From positions 16,249 through 80,248 of the forward strand of contig CAJJCB010000012.1 of the NCBI GenBank assembly GCA_905182565.1: DNA of 64,000 bases, written 5' to 3'. Under the pieces are notes generated by a model that searched no databases, was not told the DNA's origin, and saw only the letters and a program-made list of their open reading frames with translations. Both the position numbers and the translations under genes were made by a program. Positions 47,279-56,496 of this stretch are shown piece after piece. Origin of the DNA: Acidimicrobiaceae bacterium (GTDB lineage Bacteria > Actinomycetota > Acidimicrobiia > Acidimicrobiales > Poriferisodalaceae). Numbering within the stretch: the first letter of the stretch is position 1; every line of letters starts with the position of its first letter.

Positions 47279-49225
47279 TTATTGACTCACCTCTGAGCGA
47301 AATAACATTCCAAGTAATTCAACAGTTTCAGCAATCGTCGAGTTGCTTGTGTCGACGATCACAGCGTTGGCTGCTATTCGAAGAGGCGAGTCTTGCCTAC
47401 TAGAATCTGTCTCATCACGAGCTAAAATTTCTTTTTTAACCTGCCCCAAAGACTGATCGGAGCTCTCACCAAACCTACGCTTTGCCCTAACATCTACAGT
47501 TGCTGTCAAAAATATTTTTAGAGCAGCATCAGGAAACACGGCTGTTCCGATATCTCTTCCCTCCATAACACCACCGCCTGCTTCAATAGCCCAACGTCTC
47601 TGTCGTTCTACTAGAATCTTTCGAACTAAGGAGTTTGCTGCGACAGCACTTACGTTCTGTCCGACTTCAATCCCACGAATTCTTTCGCTTACATCAACGC
47701 CATCGACCTGAACTCGTGACCCGACTGTTATTTCGATTTTTTCTGCTAAGAGCGCTACAGCTTCTATATTTCCAACATCAAGGCCAGCATCAAGGCACGC
47801 TAGTGTAACTGCTCGATACATGGCCCCAGTATCAAAATGAGGGACTCCTAAATGTTCCGCCAAGAGCTTAGCGATCGTAGATTTCCCAGCGCCAGCCGGA
47901 CCATCGATTGCTATCACGGGTGTTGTTTCCGAAGAAAAATCTTTGGTGTCTCTCAAGCTCTCTAAAACTTCAAAAAACTTAGGAAAAGTCTTATCAACAC
48001 ATTCTGGATCTATGATTTCGATTCCTGAAACCCGGAGAGAAAGTAATGACATTGACATAGCCATTCGGTGGTCGTCATAGGTTTCTACCTGGGCGCTACG
48101 CAGCGCCCATTGGTTAGGGTTTATAACCATTCCATTTTGGCTCTGATGGACTGCAACTCCGCAACGTGCGAGTTCTGTTGCCATTGCTTCTATACGGTCA
48201 GTTTCTTTAGCCTTAATGAAACCAATTCCCTCTATCTCAATGGGGGCGCTCGCAAACGCCGCAACAGCAGCTAACGTTTGGGCAGTGTCAGAAAAGTCAT
48301 TCAAATCAAATTTTCCACCTGACAACGAACCGCCTACTACCTCCAAAAATGTGTCACCAGAATTCACCGTGGCACCAAGATCCTCAAGGACATCAACAAA
48401 TTTAATATCGCCCTGCTTGCTTGATCGACTTAGCCCATTCACGCGCACCCTTCCGCCTGTGATTGCTGCTGCAGCAAACATGTAAGAAGCGGCAGAGGCA
48501 TCCGGTTCAACCCGATAGATAGCCGACTGGTAACCCGTCGGCGAAACGACATAAGTACCATCTACCGGATTTAATATTTCAGCTCCGAATTTCCGCATAA
48601 CCTCCAGAGTTAACGCGATGTATGGTCTGCTGACTACGGCGCCCTCAAGATGTAAAGTCAAACCATTTTTCATCAGCGGGGCTGCCATCAAAAGCCCACT
48701 TGCAAACTGGCTGCTTTTCTCAGCATTTACATAAATGGTCCCACCGTCTAGACCATTGGCATCAACCTCTAGTGGCAGACAGTCAACTGCACCCAATTCG
48801 GTAATATTTGCTCCTAGAGAACGAAGGGCAACTATTTGGTCATGGAAAGGTCGCCTCATCAAAGGAGCCTCGCCGCTTATCGTGAACTTACCTCGACCAA
48901 CAGCTACAGCTGGAACAATGAATCGTGAGGTGGTTCCCGACAACCGGGCATTGATTGATACATTCGAGACGTCTGGTGGGCCAGACAATCCCGCAACTTG
49001 AAGAGATCGGCCATTTTCATGGGCGATTACAGAGACCCCAAGATTTTGCAAAGCAGCAATCATAGCTCCAGTGTCATCAGCCATAAGAAAATTTTCAATT
49101 ACGCTAGTCCCATCAGCCAGACCAGCACATATCAAGGCCCTATTGGTCAGACTTTTTGAACCAGGTACATCTGCGACTCCTCTAGCAGGAGATACGAATG
49201 GAGTCAGGAGACGACCAGTCTTCAC
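47279..49225 (-). CDS. aroA-cmk: Fusion of EPSP synthase (AroA) and cytidylate kinase (Cmk)
   Basis: 648 residues in one frame. Residues 1-425 are 3-phosphoshikimate 1-carboxyvinyltransferase of the shikimate pathway (VPGSKSLTNRALICAGLADG, LSGTTSRFIVP, SDTAQTLAAVAAFA, KAKETDRIEAMATEL, YDDHRMAMSMSLL). From about residue 437 follows cytidylate kinase (IAIDGPAGAGKSTIAKLLA, FDTGAMYRAVTLACLD, GRDIGTAVFPDA). The start overlaps the tyrA stop by four bases. Shikimate (aroA, tyrA) and nucleotide genes are thus translated together. Such fusions are known in some bacteria but are uncommon. Confidence 0.96.
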   Translation of the reverse strand: MKTGRLLTPFVSPARGVADVPGSKSLTNRALICAGLADGTSVIENFLMADDTGAMIAALQNLGVSVIAHENGRSLQVAGLSGPPDVSNVSINARLSGTTSRFIVPAVAVGRGKFTISGEAPLMRRPFHDQIVALRSLGANITELGAVDCLPLEVDANGLDGGTIYVNAEKSSQFASGLLMAAPLMKNGLTLHLEGAVVSRPYIALTLEVMRKFGAEILNPVDGTYVVSPTGYQSAIYRVEPDASAASYMFAAAAITGGRVRVNGLSRSSKQGDIKFVDVLEDLGATVNSGDTFLEVVGGSLSGGKFDLNDFSDTAQTLAAVAAFASAPIEIEGIGFIKAKETDRIEAMATELARCGVAVHQSQNGMVINPNQWALRSAQVETYDDHRMAMSMSLLSLRVSGIEIIDPECVDKTFPKFFEVLESLRDTKDFSSETTPVIAIDGPAGAGKSTIAKLLAEHLGVPHFDTGAMYRAVTLACLDAGLDVGNIEAVALLAEKIEITVGSRVQVDGVDVSERIRGIEVGQNVSAVAANSLVRKILVERQRRWAIEAGGGVMEGRDIGTAVFPDAALKIFLTATVDVRAKRRFGESSDQSLGQVKKEILARDETDSSRQDSPLRIAANAVIVDTSNSTIAETVELLGMLFRSEVSQ

Positions 49226-50289
49226 GCTAGTTCTCTTATCGTTGCATTATATGCCATACCCGCAAGGGCCGTCAGGAACCTTTGAGACTCGTTCCTCGAG
49301 ACGACCAAAACAAGAACGCCTTGGGATCCCTCAGCGCTATGAGCAACTTCTATGTCTGCCACGTTTACATCACAGTCTGCAGCAAGCATTGTAATTTTTG
49401 CTATTTGTCCTTTTTTATCCGGAATCGACACACGAACTTCAATCAAATCTTGTGGTCTTACATAACGCGCTGGAAGGTTATTTCTAGCTCTGCGAGCTTG
49501 CGACAGGAGTGCGTTTAAGTTCTCAACATCAGAGCCAGCCACTATCTCTCGCATTTCGCCCAATCTTTTCGACAACTCGTCGAGCGCTGAGACAATCGCC
49601 AATCGATTTTCTTGGCAGATATCTAGCCATATCCGGGGGTTCCCAGCGGCAATTCTCGTCATATCGCGAAAGCCACCTGCGGCAAGTCTAAGAAGCGGAG
49701 TGTCGTCATTAGCTCTGTCATCTGCCATACACATCATTGCCGCTGCTGTTAGGTGTGGGACGTGAGACACGACGGCGACCAGAGCGTCATGACGCTCTGC
49801 ATCCATAGTGACGACGTCAGAGCCAATGCTTCCCAAAAGAGTTTGGAGTTCTCTGAGCCCATTGTCTTCAGTCGCTGAAGAGGGAGTGAGCACCCATACA
49901 GCACCAGCAAAAATTTTGGGATCAGAGCCATTAACTCCATCTTGTTCTGATCCGGCCATTGGGTGTCCTGGGATAAACCTCGGGTTGCTTATAGCCGAAG
50001 TTATAGAAGCTTTAACACTCCCAGTGTCTGTCACGAACCCAACTGTCTCATCTAATGCTCGTCTTACTTCTTCCTCCACCGAGCTCGCCGGAACAGCCAC
50101 AAAGGTGAATTCTGCCTCTGGGTCCGATCCGATTAGGTCAATAGCTCCCAGAGACAAAGCCTTCGTCGCGTTCTCGGGGACCTTATCTCTGCCTGTCACA
50201 TGCCACCCAAGCGACTTCAGGGCCATTGCGATCGAACCACCGATCAACCCTGTCCCCACAATCTGAGCGTGTCTAATTTGAGCAGTCAT
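49222..50289 (-). CDS. tyrA: Prephenate dehydrogenase with ACT domain
   Basis: Makes 4-hydroxyphenylpyruvate for tyrosine. N-terminal Rossmann loop (IVGTGLIGGSIAMALKSLG); catalytic GHPMAGSEQDGVNGSD; then VVSHVPHLTAAAMM. A C-terminal ACT domain (about residues 285-355, EVRVSIPDKKGQIAKITMLA) suggests feedback control by an amino acid. 355 residues. Its stop overlaps the aroA-cmk start. Confidence 0.94.
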   Translation of the reverse strand: MTAQIRHAQIVGTGLIGGSIAMALKSLGWHVTGRDKVPENATKALSLGAIDLIGSDPEAEFTFVAVPASSVEEEVRRALDETVGFVTDTGSVKASITSAISNPRFIPGHPMAGSEQDGVNGSDPKIFAGAVWVLTPSSATEDNGLRELQTLLGSIGSDVVTMDAERHDALVAVVSHVPHLTAAAMMCMADDRANDDTPLLRLAAGGFRDMTRIAAGNPRIWLDICQENRLAIVSALDELSKRLGEMREIVAGSDVENLNALLSQARRARNNLPARYVRPQDLIEVRVSIPDKKGQIAKITMLAADCDVNVADIEVAHSAEGSQGVLVLVVSRNESQRFLTALAGMAYNATIRELA

Positions 50290-50390
50290 AAATCATTTTC
50301 TGCATTTTGTAGGAAAGTGTATTCACCAGAATGAATGGTACCGAAGAGGACGCCAAGCTAGCTGATCCATTTCGTACTATCACTCCGTAC

Positions 50391-51104
50391 TTACAACGTC
50401 GCCGAGTATAAAGAGCGAACCTCTTTCGGAGAAAGTAACCGCCATAGCCCAGATTGAAGCTTAGGGTCACTGATAGGTCCTATTCGCGTCCGGACTAGTC
50501 GCAGCACCGGATGGCCGATACTTTCGCACATGCGTCTCACTTGCCTATTGCGTCCCTCATGAATGACTATCTTAAGAAGCCCTTCTTGCACCATCGAAAC
50601 CTGCGCAGGTGAAGTTAAACCATCTTCTAGCTCAACTCCTTCTCGCAATGCTCTGAGTGCCCCGGGAGCAGGGACCCCCGCTACATGAGCAAGGTACTCC
50701 TTTGGTACTCCAAATGACGGGTGCGTGAGTCGGTGGGTTAGGTCACCGTCATTAGTGATTATTAGAAGCCCTTCGCTTTCTGAATCAAGGCGCCCAACAG
50801 GAAAAACTCTTTCGATCTGAGGAACGAGACTAACTACGGTGGGCCTGCCAGCTGGATCTTTCGAAGTTGAGATTACTCCAACCGGCTTGTTTAGAAGATA
50901 GTGGACTAATGAAGAATCTCTAAGCAGCGGGACTTCATCGATAAGGACAAGGTCTGTCGAGCTGACACGGTTTCCAAGTACGGCTACGCGATCGCCTATC
51001 TTCACTCGCCCTGCTTCGATCATTTCTTCGCTCACTCGGCGACTGGCAATTCCAAACCTAGCCATAATTTTTTGGAGTCGCTCAGGCGATTCCTCTTCGG
51101 TCAC
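50391..51104 (-). CDS. rluB: Ribosomal pseudouridine synthase (RsuA/RluB family)
   Basis: Modifies rRNA. N-terminal S4 domain (RLQKIMARFGIASRRVSEEMI), catalytic Asp in FPVGRLDSESEGLLIITNDG, and the closing HEGRNRQVRRMCESIGHPVLRLVRTRIG are typical. 237 residues; its ATG overlaps the scpB stop. It is the Rv1711 equivalent in the conserved block. Confidence 0.94.
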   Translation of the reverse strand: MTEEESPERLQKIMARFGIASRRVSEEMIEAGRVKIGDRVAVLGNRVSSTDLVLIDEVPLLRDSSLVHYLLNKPVGVISTSKDPAGRPTVVSLVPQIERVFPVGRLDSESEGLLIITNDGDLTHRLTHPSFGVPKEYLAHVAGVPAPGALRALREGVELEDGLTSPAQVSMVQEGLLKIVIHEGRNRQVRRMCESIGHPVLRLVRTRIGPISDPKLQSGLWRLLSPKEVRSLYSATL

Positions 51105-51832
51105 TCTGCTATCCCCGACTCATCCTCGGAGCTATTTCGAAGCGCTAACTCAAGAGTCTCAAATATTTCTGACTCTGGTACGAATTCCCCAAGGCTAGGT
51201 AATTCTTCTAAGGTATTCAGACCTAGTCGTTCCAAAAACCTCGGGGTCGTTCCATACAGTCCTGCACTCCCGGGTCCCGAATCTCTTGCGACCTCGTTGA
51301 TGTACCCGCGCTGTTGCAGGGTGCGCACAACGCCATCGACATTAACCCCACGGATCGCAGTAATTTGGGCGCGTGATATAGGTTGTTTATATGCAACAAT
51401 AGCAAGCGTTTCAAGCGCTGCAGATGACAACCGAGTCATTTGGCCTTCTAGAATAAACCGCTCCACATATGGAGACTGGGCCTCTACAGTTTGATACCGG
51501 TATCCCCCTGCGATGCTTGCAATGGTAAACCCGCGGCCCTCGTCTTCGTAGCTATCAGCTAGGTAACTGCAAAGAGACACAACTGTCTCTGTCGAAATTT
51601 CTAGTATCTGTGCAAGTAGCCCTACCTCTACCGGTTGCTCGGCCACCATAAGGATTGCTTCCAAAGCAGCTCCTACCTCCGACGGCGGGGCAACAAAATC
51701 TATTTCAGGGTCTCCGCTTATCTCTTCCGCGAAACCTTTGGCGCTATCCGGCAAGGACTGCTGGGACTCAACCTGCGCCGCAATAGCATTAAAAGTCTCA
51801 TCATGAGAAAAGGGCTCAAAACGTTCAGCCAT
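51101..51832 (-). CDS. scpB: Segregation and condensation protein B
   Basis: Winged-helix subunit of the SMC-ScpAB condensin. AALEAILMVAEQPVEVGLLAQIL, FTIASIAGGYRYQT, LSSAALETLAIVAYKQPISR and EIRGVN-like AIRGVNVDGVVRTLQQRG match the family. The N-terminal 45 residues and the acidic C-terminus are extensions. 243 residues. It overlaps scpA by 8 bases. Confidence 0.94.
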   Translation of the reverse strand: MAERFEPFSHDETFNAIAAQVESQQSLPDSAKGFAEEISGDPEIDFVAPPSEVGAALEAILMVAEQPVEVGLLAQILEISTETVVSLCSYLADSYEDEGRGFTIASIAGGYRYQTVEAQSPYVERFILEGQMTRLSSAALETLAIVAYKQPISRAQITAIRGVNVDGVVRTLQQRGYINEVARDSGPGSAGLYGTTPRFLERLGLNTLEELPSLGEFVPESEIFETLELALRNSSEDESGIAE

Positions 51833-52634
51833 CGTAACCGTCAGCTTTTACGGAAACTAGAACGTCGTCATGCTCGCCAATCCAGCGAATAGAAATATCG
51901 CCAAAATGATCATCTTGTTCAAGTTCCAAATAGCCCTGTTTGAACAATTCTAGAACAGCCAAGAAACGAACCACGATCTCTATACGGTCGACAAAACCTT
52001 CTGTTAGTCCCCTGAAGCTCATGACTCCGACTCGGGGAAGCTCATCAAGCAGCTCGACCATCGCATCCGTAACGCTTGCGGTGATTGGTGCCACATGGTG
52101 TAGGTCTACTGATTGACGCGGTTTGGGTGTTAGAGCCCTAATGAAGGCGCTTCTTAGATCCTCAGCACCAATTCCTTCAAGAAGATCTGGGGCTATCGCG
52201 AAAAAGCGCTCGTCGGGCCCGGCTCGTCTCGCATATGACAAAGAGGCCACCGTAGACAATTGCCGCAATACTTCAGCAGCATTTTTGAAGGTTTTGCATT
52301 CGACCAAACGAGAAAGCAGGAGATCACGCTCTTCCCAGATCCCTAATTCCTCATCAAGATCTAAATCATTTGTGACTGGCAAAAGGCGGCGAGTCTTTAG
52401 CTCAACCAAAGTTGCTGCGATCAACAAAAATTCTGTGGCCATCTCCAAGTCAATTTGGCCGGTTACTTCTCGCTCTTCTCTAACACGTTCAACCATCTTG
52501 TCGAGCTCAGCTAAGTAAGCGTCCACGATCCTGGTTAACGAGACTTCGTAAATATCTACTTGGTCTTGCAAAATAAGATGTAGCAACAGATCAAAAGGAC
52601 CGTCATAAACTTCGGTATGCACCTCATAGGCCAT
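51825..52634 (-). CDS. scpA: Segregation and condensation protein A
   Basis: Kleisin subunit of the condensin. YDGPFDLLLHLILQDQVDIYEV at residues 9-30, MATEFLLIAATLVELKTRRLLP, and the C-terminal winged helix (VVRFLAVLELFKQGYLELEQ) are diagnostic. ATG 52634 is chosen over the frame start at 52676 because MAYEVHTEVYDGPFDL begins the fold. 269 residues. The ParA gene that precedes scpA in mycobacteria is absent here; trpS on the other strand stands in its place. Confidence 0.94.
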   Translation of the reverse strand: MAYEVHTEVYDGPFDLLLHLILQDQVDIYEVSLTRIVDAYLAELDKMVERVREEREVTGQIDLEMATEFLLIAATLVELKTRRLLPVTNDLDLDEELGIWEERDLLLSRLVECKTFKNAAEVLRQLSTVASLSYARRAGPDERFFAIAPDLLEGIGAEDLRSAFIRALTPKPRQSVDLHHVAPITASVTDAMVELLDELPRVGVMSFRGLTEGFVDRIEIVVRFLAVLELFKQGYLELEQDDHFGDISIRWIGEHDDVLVSVKADGYDG

Positions 52635-52762
52635 TACTTCACGATAGCCCAGCAAATGACATTGGTGTAACTCCATGGGTCACAGTTATCAATAAAATTT
52701 TAATTTTTTGTAAGTGCTCTTACCAAAGGTTCTTATTCTTCTTTGCTGTATCTTCTCCACAC

Positions 52763-53752
52763 ATGACACGAGTGCTTTCGGGAATTCAGCCCACCGGCGA
52801 TATCCACCTTGGCAACTACCTTGGAGCATTACGCCAATGGACATCTGATCAGCATGCACACGATAGTTTTTACTGTGCAGTTGATCTACATGCGATCACA
52901 GTCCAGCAAGATCCAAAGCAACTAAGGTCAAAGACACTAGAGACTATGGCTACCTTGATTGCTGTCGGGTTAGATCCTGATATCTGCACCTTATTTGTCC
53001 AGAGTCAAGTTCATCAGCACACAGAATTATCCTGGCTTCTTGAATGCACGGTGTCCTTTGGTGAGCTCAAACGAATGACACAGTTTAAAGATAAAGCCGC
53101 TAAACAAGGAGACTCTGGGCAAGAGCACATCTCAGCTGGACTATTTACCTACCCAGCTTTAATGGCTGCTGATATTTTGCTCTACGACGCAGACCGAGTT
53201 CCGGTCGGCGATGATCAAAGACAGCATTTAGAGCTAACCCGAAATATTGCAGAGCGATTTAACAGCCGTTACGGAAGTACTTTCACCATCCCTAAAGCTG
53301 CAATTCCGGCAGTAGCAGCAAGAGTTATGGACCTTCAATCCCCGAATGTAAAGATGTCAAAGTCTCTTAACTCCCCTCAAGGAACGGTTGGATTATTCGA
53401 CGAACTTTCGACTATTGGAAAAAAATTCAAAAGAGCAGTTACCGACTCCGATAACGATGTTTACTATGACTGGGCCAAGAAACCGGGAGTCTCGAACCTT
53501 CTTTCGATCCTAGGAGCAACAACTGGAATGGACCCTGAAATTCTTGCTGAAAAATACCATCAATACGGGCCATTAAAAAATGATGCAGCAGATGCGGTCA
53601 TTGAAGCGATTTCTCCAATACAAGCGAAACGAACTGAACTACTCGCCGATAAAGCTGAGTTGAACAGAACCATCTCAGTTGGAGCCGAAAAAGCGCGCCA
53701 AGTCGCTGCTAAGACCGTCGCTAAAGCCAAAGAGGCAATGGGTTTTTTGTAG
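52763..53752 (+). CDS. trpS: Tryptophanyl-tRNA synthetase
   Basis: Charges tRNA-Trp. SGIQPTGDIHLGNYLGA carries the HIGH-like HLGN, and VKMSKSLNSPQGT the KMSKS loop (about residue 195); PVGDDQRQHLELTRNIAERFN and ALMAADILLYDAD complete the class Ic core. 329 residues. It is the only plus-strand gene inside the conserved minus-strand block and is divergent from scpA. Confidence 0.96.
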   Translation: MTRVLSGIQPTGDIHLGNYLGALRQWTSDQHAHDSFYCAVDLHAITVQQDPKQLRSKTLETMATLIAVGLDPDICTLFVQSQVHQHTELSWLLECTVSFGELKRMTQFKDKAAKQGDSGQEHISAGLFTYPALMAADILLYDADRVPVGDDQRQHLELTRNIAERFNSRYGSTFTIPKAAIPAVAARVMDLQSPNVKMSKSLNSPQGTVGLFDELSTIGKKFKRAVTDSDNDVYYDWAKKPGVSNLLSILGATTGMDPEILAEKYHQYGPLKNDAADAVIEAISPIQAKRTELLADKAELNRTISVGAEKARQVAAKTVAKAKEAMGFL

Positions 53753-53780
53753 ACTGAGTCCTGAATGACTTACTAGGACT

Positions 53781-54422
53781 TTAGAGCGAACCTCGTTCAT
53801 CTCTTTGAATTTTTCCACCCTTAAAAACTGAAACCTCATTAATATTAGAAACCGTTGCGCCGATACGCCAGGACCGGAATCCAAATACGAATATTGAGAC
53901 TCCCACGACTGTTCCAAGCATCGCACCGATTCCAGTAGCTGCCGTGAACCCAGACGCCAGCAACACTACGAAAATACCGCTGAGCATCGTTCTAACATTT
54001 CTGTTCCGAAGTCGCAACGGGGCTCGCTTGAGCCCTGGATTCCTCTCTTCGAAAGTTTCAATTGCTGTCTTCTCAAGTCGAGATTTGAGTAACGATGCAT
54101 CGTCGAAATTTATGTCTTCCCACGTCTCAGCTACTGCATAATCTTCTGCAGCGTGCATAACAGTTCCAATGTCTTGAGGAGGCGGCCTACCTGCGGCAAC
54201 TCGCTCCGCTGCTTCCGGATCACGATCTATCAACCAACTCCTAAATGCCTCAAGACCCTCGGTCAAGTCCACTCGTTGTTCAGTCGTTATAAACTCGCGT
54301 GCTTTTTGTCTAGCCTTCGATATAGATTCATCAACTGCTGGGACCTTAAACGTTCCAGCACGGTCACCATGAATTTCTAGGAATACCGCCTGTAAGCGAC
54401 TATTTATTTCTGCACCGTTCAT
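53781..54422 (-). CDS. Hypothetical protein with C-terminal membrane helices
   Basis: 213 residues. The first 140 are soluble and charged; two hydrophobic helices (MLSGIFVVLLASGFTAATGI and MLGTVVGVSIFVFGF) lie near residues 150-190. No family recognised. ATG 54422 overlaps the stop of the HD-domain gene (ATGA), which supports this start over the longer frame to 54437. Confidence 0.6.
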   Translation of the reverse strand: MNGAEINSRLQAVFLEIHGDRAGTFKVPAVDESISKARQKAREFITTEQRVDLTEGLEAFRSWLIDRDPEAAERVAAGRPPPQDIGTVMHAAEDYAVAETWEDINFDDASLLKSRLEKTAIETFEERNPGLKRAPLRLRNRNVRTMLSGIFVVLLASGFTAATGIGAMLGTVVGVSIFVFGFRSWRIGATVSNINEVSVFKGGKIQRDERGSL

Positions 54423-54955
54423 AATCTCGATTTCCAATTAGTCTGCTCATCAGCCGCTTCTAGTATTCTCCCTAAATAACGATCCACAGTCCAATTTCGT
54501 TGTTCGAAATGGTGCTCATTTGCCCACGCACAAACGAAAGGATCGCTACCAGCTAGTTTCAAGAGTTCAGCTCCAACGCTGGGGTAACAGAGATACTGTC
54601 CAACCTGTCTACCTAAAGCTCGACTATTCATCCAATTATGCGCTAATTTTTGACTGATGAAAAAACTAATGATGGTCGCAAAGACTCGAAACAAAGCGCT
54701 GCTCGAAGCTTCTGATTTACCAATGTCATGCAAAAGCGCTGCCTGAATGACAACCTGCTCATTGGGAAGAATTTTTTCAACATTCTTCGCGACGCTTATG
54801 CAATGGTGTCGATCAGATGAGCTCATATTTGTCCATAGATCTATCTCAGATGGTGACAACTTGGAATGAGCCCAAGAATCATCTACCTCGTGCAGCTTTG
54901 GTTTTCGGACGGTCTCCAGAAAACGAAGAGAAAGGTGAAGTGCTGAACGTCGCAT
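54419..54955 (-). CDS. HD-domain protein
   Basis: 178 residues with the HD phosphohydrolase pattern: DRHHCISVAKNVEKIL, then the metal ligands in ALLHDIGKSEA (about residue 77), and a later His in CAWANEHHFEQRNW. Hydrolysis of a nucleotide phosphate is likely for the fold, but the substrate is unknown. It is followed by a membrane protein gene and preceded by xerD by 24 bases. Confidence 0.8.
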   Translation of the reverse strand: MRRSALHLSLRFLETVRKPKLHEVDDSWAHSKLSPSEIDLWTNMSSSDRHHCISVAKNVEKILPNEQVVIQAALLHDIGKSEASSSALFRVFATIISFFISQKLAHNWMNSRALGRQVGQYLCYPSVGAELLKLAGSDPFVCAWANEHHFEQRNWTVDRYLGRILEAADEQTNWKSRL

Positions 54956-54979
54956 TAGCCAAATAATACTTCTTAGATC

Positions 54980-55903
54980 TCAAAGTTGCGCCCTGGGGTG
55001 AGCTGAGTCATAAACGTCGCGAAGTACTTGTTGACTTACCAAGGTGTACCGTTGCGTGCTGGTAATGGAAATATGACCCAGTAGTTCTTGAACAGTCCGA
55101 ATATCAGCGCCGTGGTTCAGCATATGAGTGGCACAGGAATGGCGAAGAACATGGGGGGTTAGCTCAGGTCCTAATCCGACATTGTCCCCATGGCTTCTGA
55201 CAACTAACCAAGCGCCCTGTCGACTTAACCGGCCACCTCTAGCATTAAGAAACACCGCAGTTTCAGCTTCTCGAGACGCCCAGGTTTCAGGGCTTAACAC
55301 CGCTCGACCGCTACTACCAAGCCAGTCAATTAATGCAGCTAAAGCGAGTCGTCCAATCGGAACGATTCTTTCTCGGCTTCCTTTACCTAGAACCCGCATA
55401 AGAGATGCATCAATATCTATGTCACCAAGTGACATACCAACTAATTCGCTGATCCGAAGACCCCCTCCGTAGAGCACTTCTAAAATCGCCCTATCTCTTT
55501 TCGCTAATGGGCTAACGCCCACAGGAGATGCCAATAAAGCCTCTATTTGACTCTCGGCTAAAGCGCGGGGCAGACCCTTCGGTACTTTTGGCACATCGAG
55601 AGCCGCTGTTGGGTCTTCGGGCAATACTCCTTCGATTGCCAAAAATCGGTACAAAGATCGAACAGCGACTGTAGCTCGAGCGACTGTAGCTGGAGCCCTT
55701 CCTTTGTCTCTGAGGAAAGCTATGTATTTAGCTAAATCTCTCGTATCAGCTTCAGAAAGTGAAAGTTGATGCTTAGTTAGCCAACCAACGAAAGTAGTGA
55801 TATCGCGTCTGTAAGCACTCAAAGTTGTTGTAGCTCGTCCTTTCTCAGACGCTAGCCAAGTCAGAAAATCTTCAACTTCCAACGGCAAAACATCGGCTAC
55901 CAT
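54980..55903 (-). CDS. xerD: Tyrosine recombinase XerD
   Basis: Resolves chromosome dimers at dif. All catalytic residues are seen: Arg150 (GGGLRISEL), Lys174 (LGKGSRER), His251 and Arg254 (HVLRHSCATHML), His277 (LLGHISITSTQ) and the nucleophile Tyr286 (QRYT). N-terminal SAM-like domain in residues 8-90. 307 residues. Context (nudix, pyrG upstream) matches mycobacterial xerD Rv1701. It is unrelated to the tRNA-Pro island by position. Confidence 0.95.
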   Translation of the reverse strand: MVADVLPLEVEDFLTWLASEKGRATTTLSAYRRDITTFVGWLTKHQLSLSEADTRDLAKYIAFLRDKGRAPATVARATVAVRSLYRFLAIEGVLPEDPTAALDVPKVPKGLPRALAESQIEALLASPVGVSPLAKRDRAILEVLYGGGLRISELVGMSLGDIDIDASLMRVLGKGSRERIVPIGRLALAALIDWLGSSGRAVLSPETWASREAETAVFLNARGGRLSRQGAWLVVRSHGDNVGLGPELTPHVLRHSCATHMLNHGADIRTVQELLGHISITSTQRYTLVSQQVLRDVYDSAHPRAQL

Positions 55904-55917
55904 TCGATCATTGCTCT

Positions 55918-56493
55918 TTAAGCATTAAGCCGATGCAAGGCCACTGACAACCCGGCAATAGTTTTAGCGTCTACTAGCTGTTTGGTTTCTATCATCATGG
56001 GGATATCACATAACGGAACACGCTCAACGGTCATAGTCTCCTCTTCGATACCATCAGCTTCTCGTTTGCCAGCTTCCAAGCCTAAAGCCAAAAATATTGA
56101 GATTTCTTCATCGCTGAATCCAACGGCTGTACGAAGGGTCATCAAATAATCCATACTCTTTGCTGAGTAGCCGACTTCTTCCATTAGCTCTCTATGAGCT
56201 GTATCGATTTCTTTTTCTCCAGCTACATCTCGAAGTCCTGCCGGGAGTTCAAGTAACCAGTCGCCGATCGCCGGTCTGAACTGTCGCACTAGATAAACGT
56301 GCTCTAAATCTTCCGTTATCGGAACAATCGCAACGGCGCCCTTATGTCGAACAACATCTCGTTCGAATTCCTGATCTAAATGGTCAACCCACTTAGTCTG
56401 CTCCACTTTGAAGGCATAGCCTTCGAATACCTGCTCTGCAGAAAGCATCTTGAATGACGGTACCAGTTGTTTTTGGCCAGACTCATCGGACAC
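55918..56493 (-). CDS. NUDIX hydrolase (ADP-ribose pyrophosphatase type)
   Basis: 191 residues. Nudix box PAGLRDVAGEKEIDTAHREL followed by MEEVGY at about residues 82-107; compared with the strict box, one residue is inserted between the first Gly and Glu, as in the mycobacterial homologue beside pyrG (Rv1700). The fold and context favour ADP-ribose or another nucleoside diphosphate sugar. GTG start at 56493, three bases from the pyrG stop. Confidence 0.88.
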   Translation of the reverse strand: MSDESGQKQLVPSFKMLSAEQVFEGYAFKVEQTKWVDHLDQEFERDVVRHKGAVAIVPITEDLEHVYLVRQFRPAIGDWLLELPAGLRDVAGEKEIDTAHRELMEEVGYSAKSMDYLMTLRTAVGFSDEEISIFLALGLEAGKREADGIEEETMTVERVPLCDIPMMIETKQLVDAKTIAGLSVALHRLNA

Positions 56494-56496
56494 TGT

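Noticed and set aside
50331..50411. 26-codon plus-strand ORF between tyrA and rluB
   Set aside because: No ribosome binding site near the ATG and it overlaps the end of rluB; likely chance.
54980..55903. XerD as the integrase of the tRNA-Pro island
   Set aside because: It lies 13 kb away in the conserved nudix-pyrG context and has the length and motifs of housekeeping XerD.
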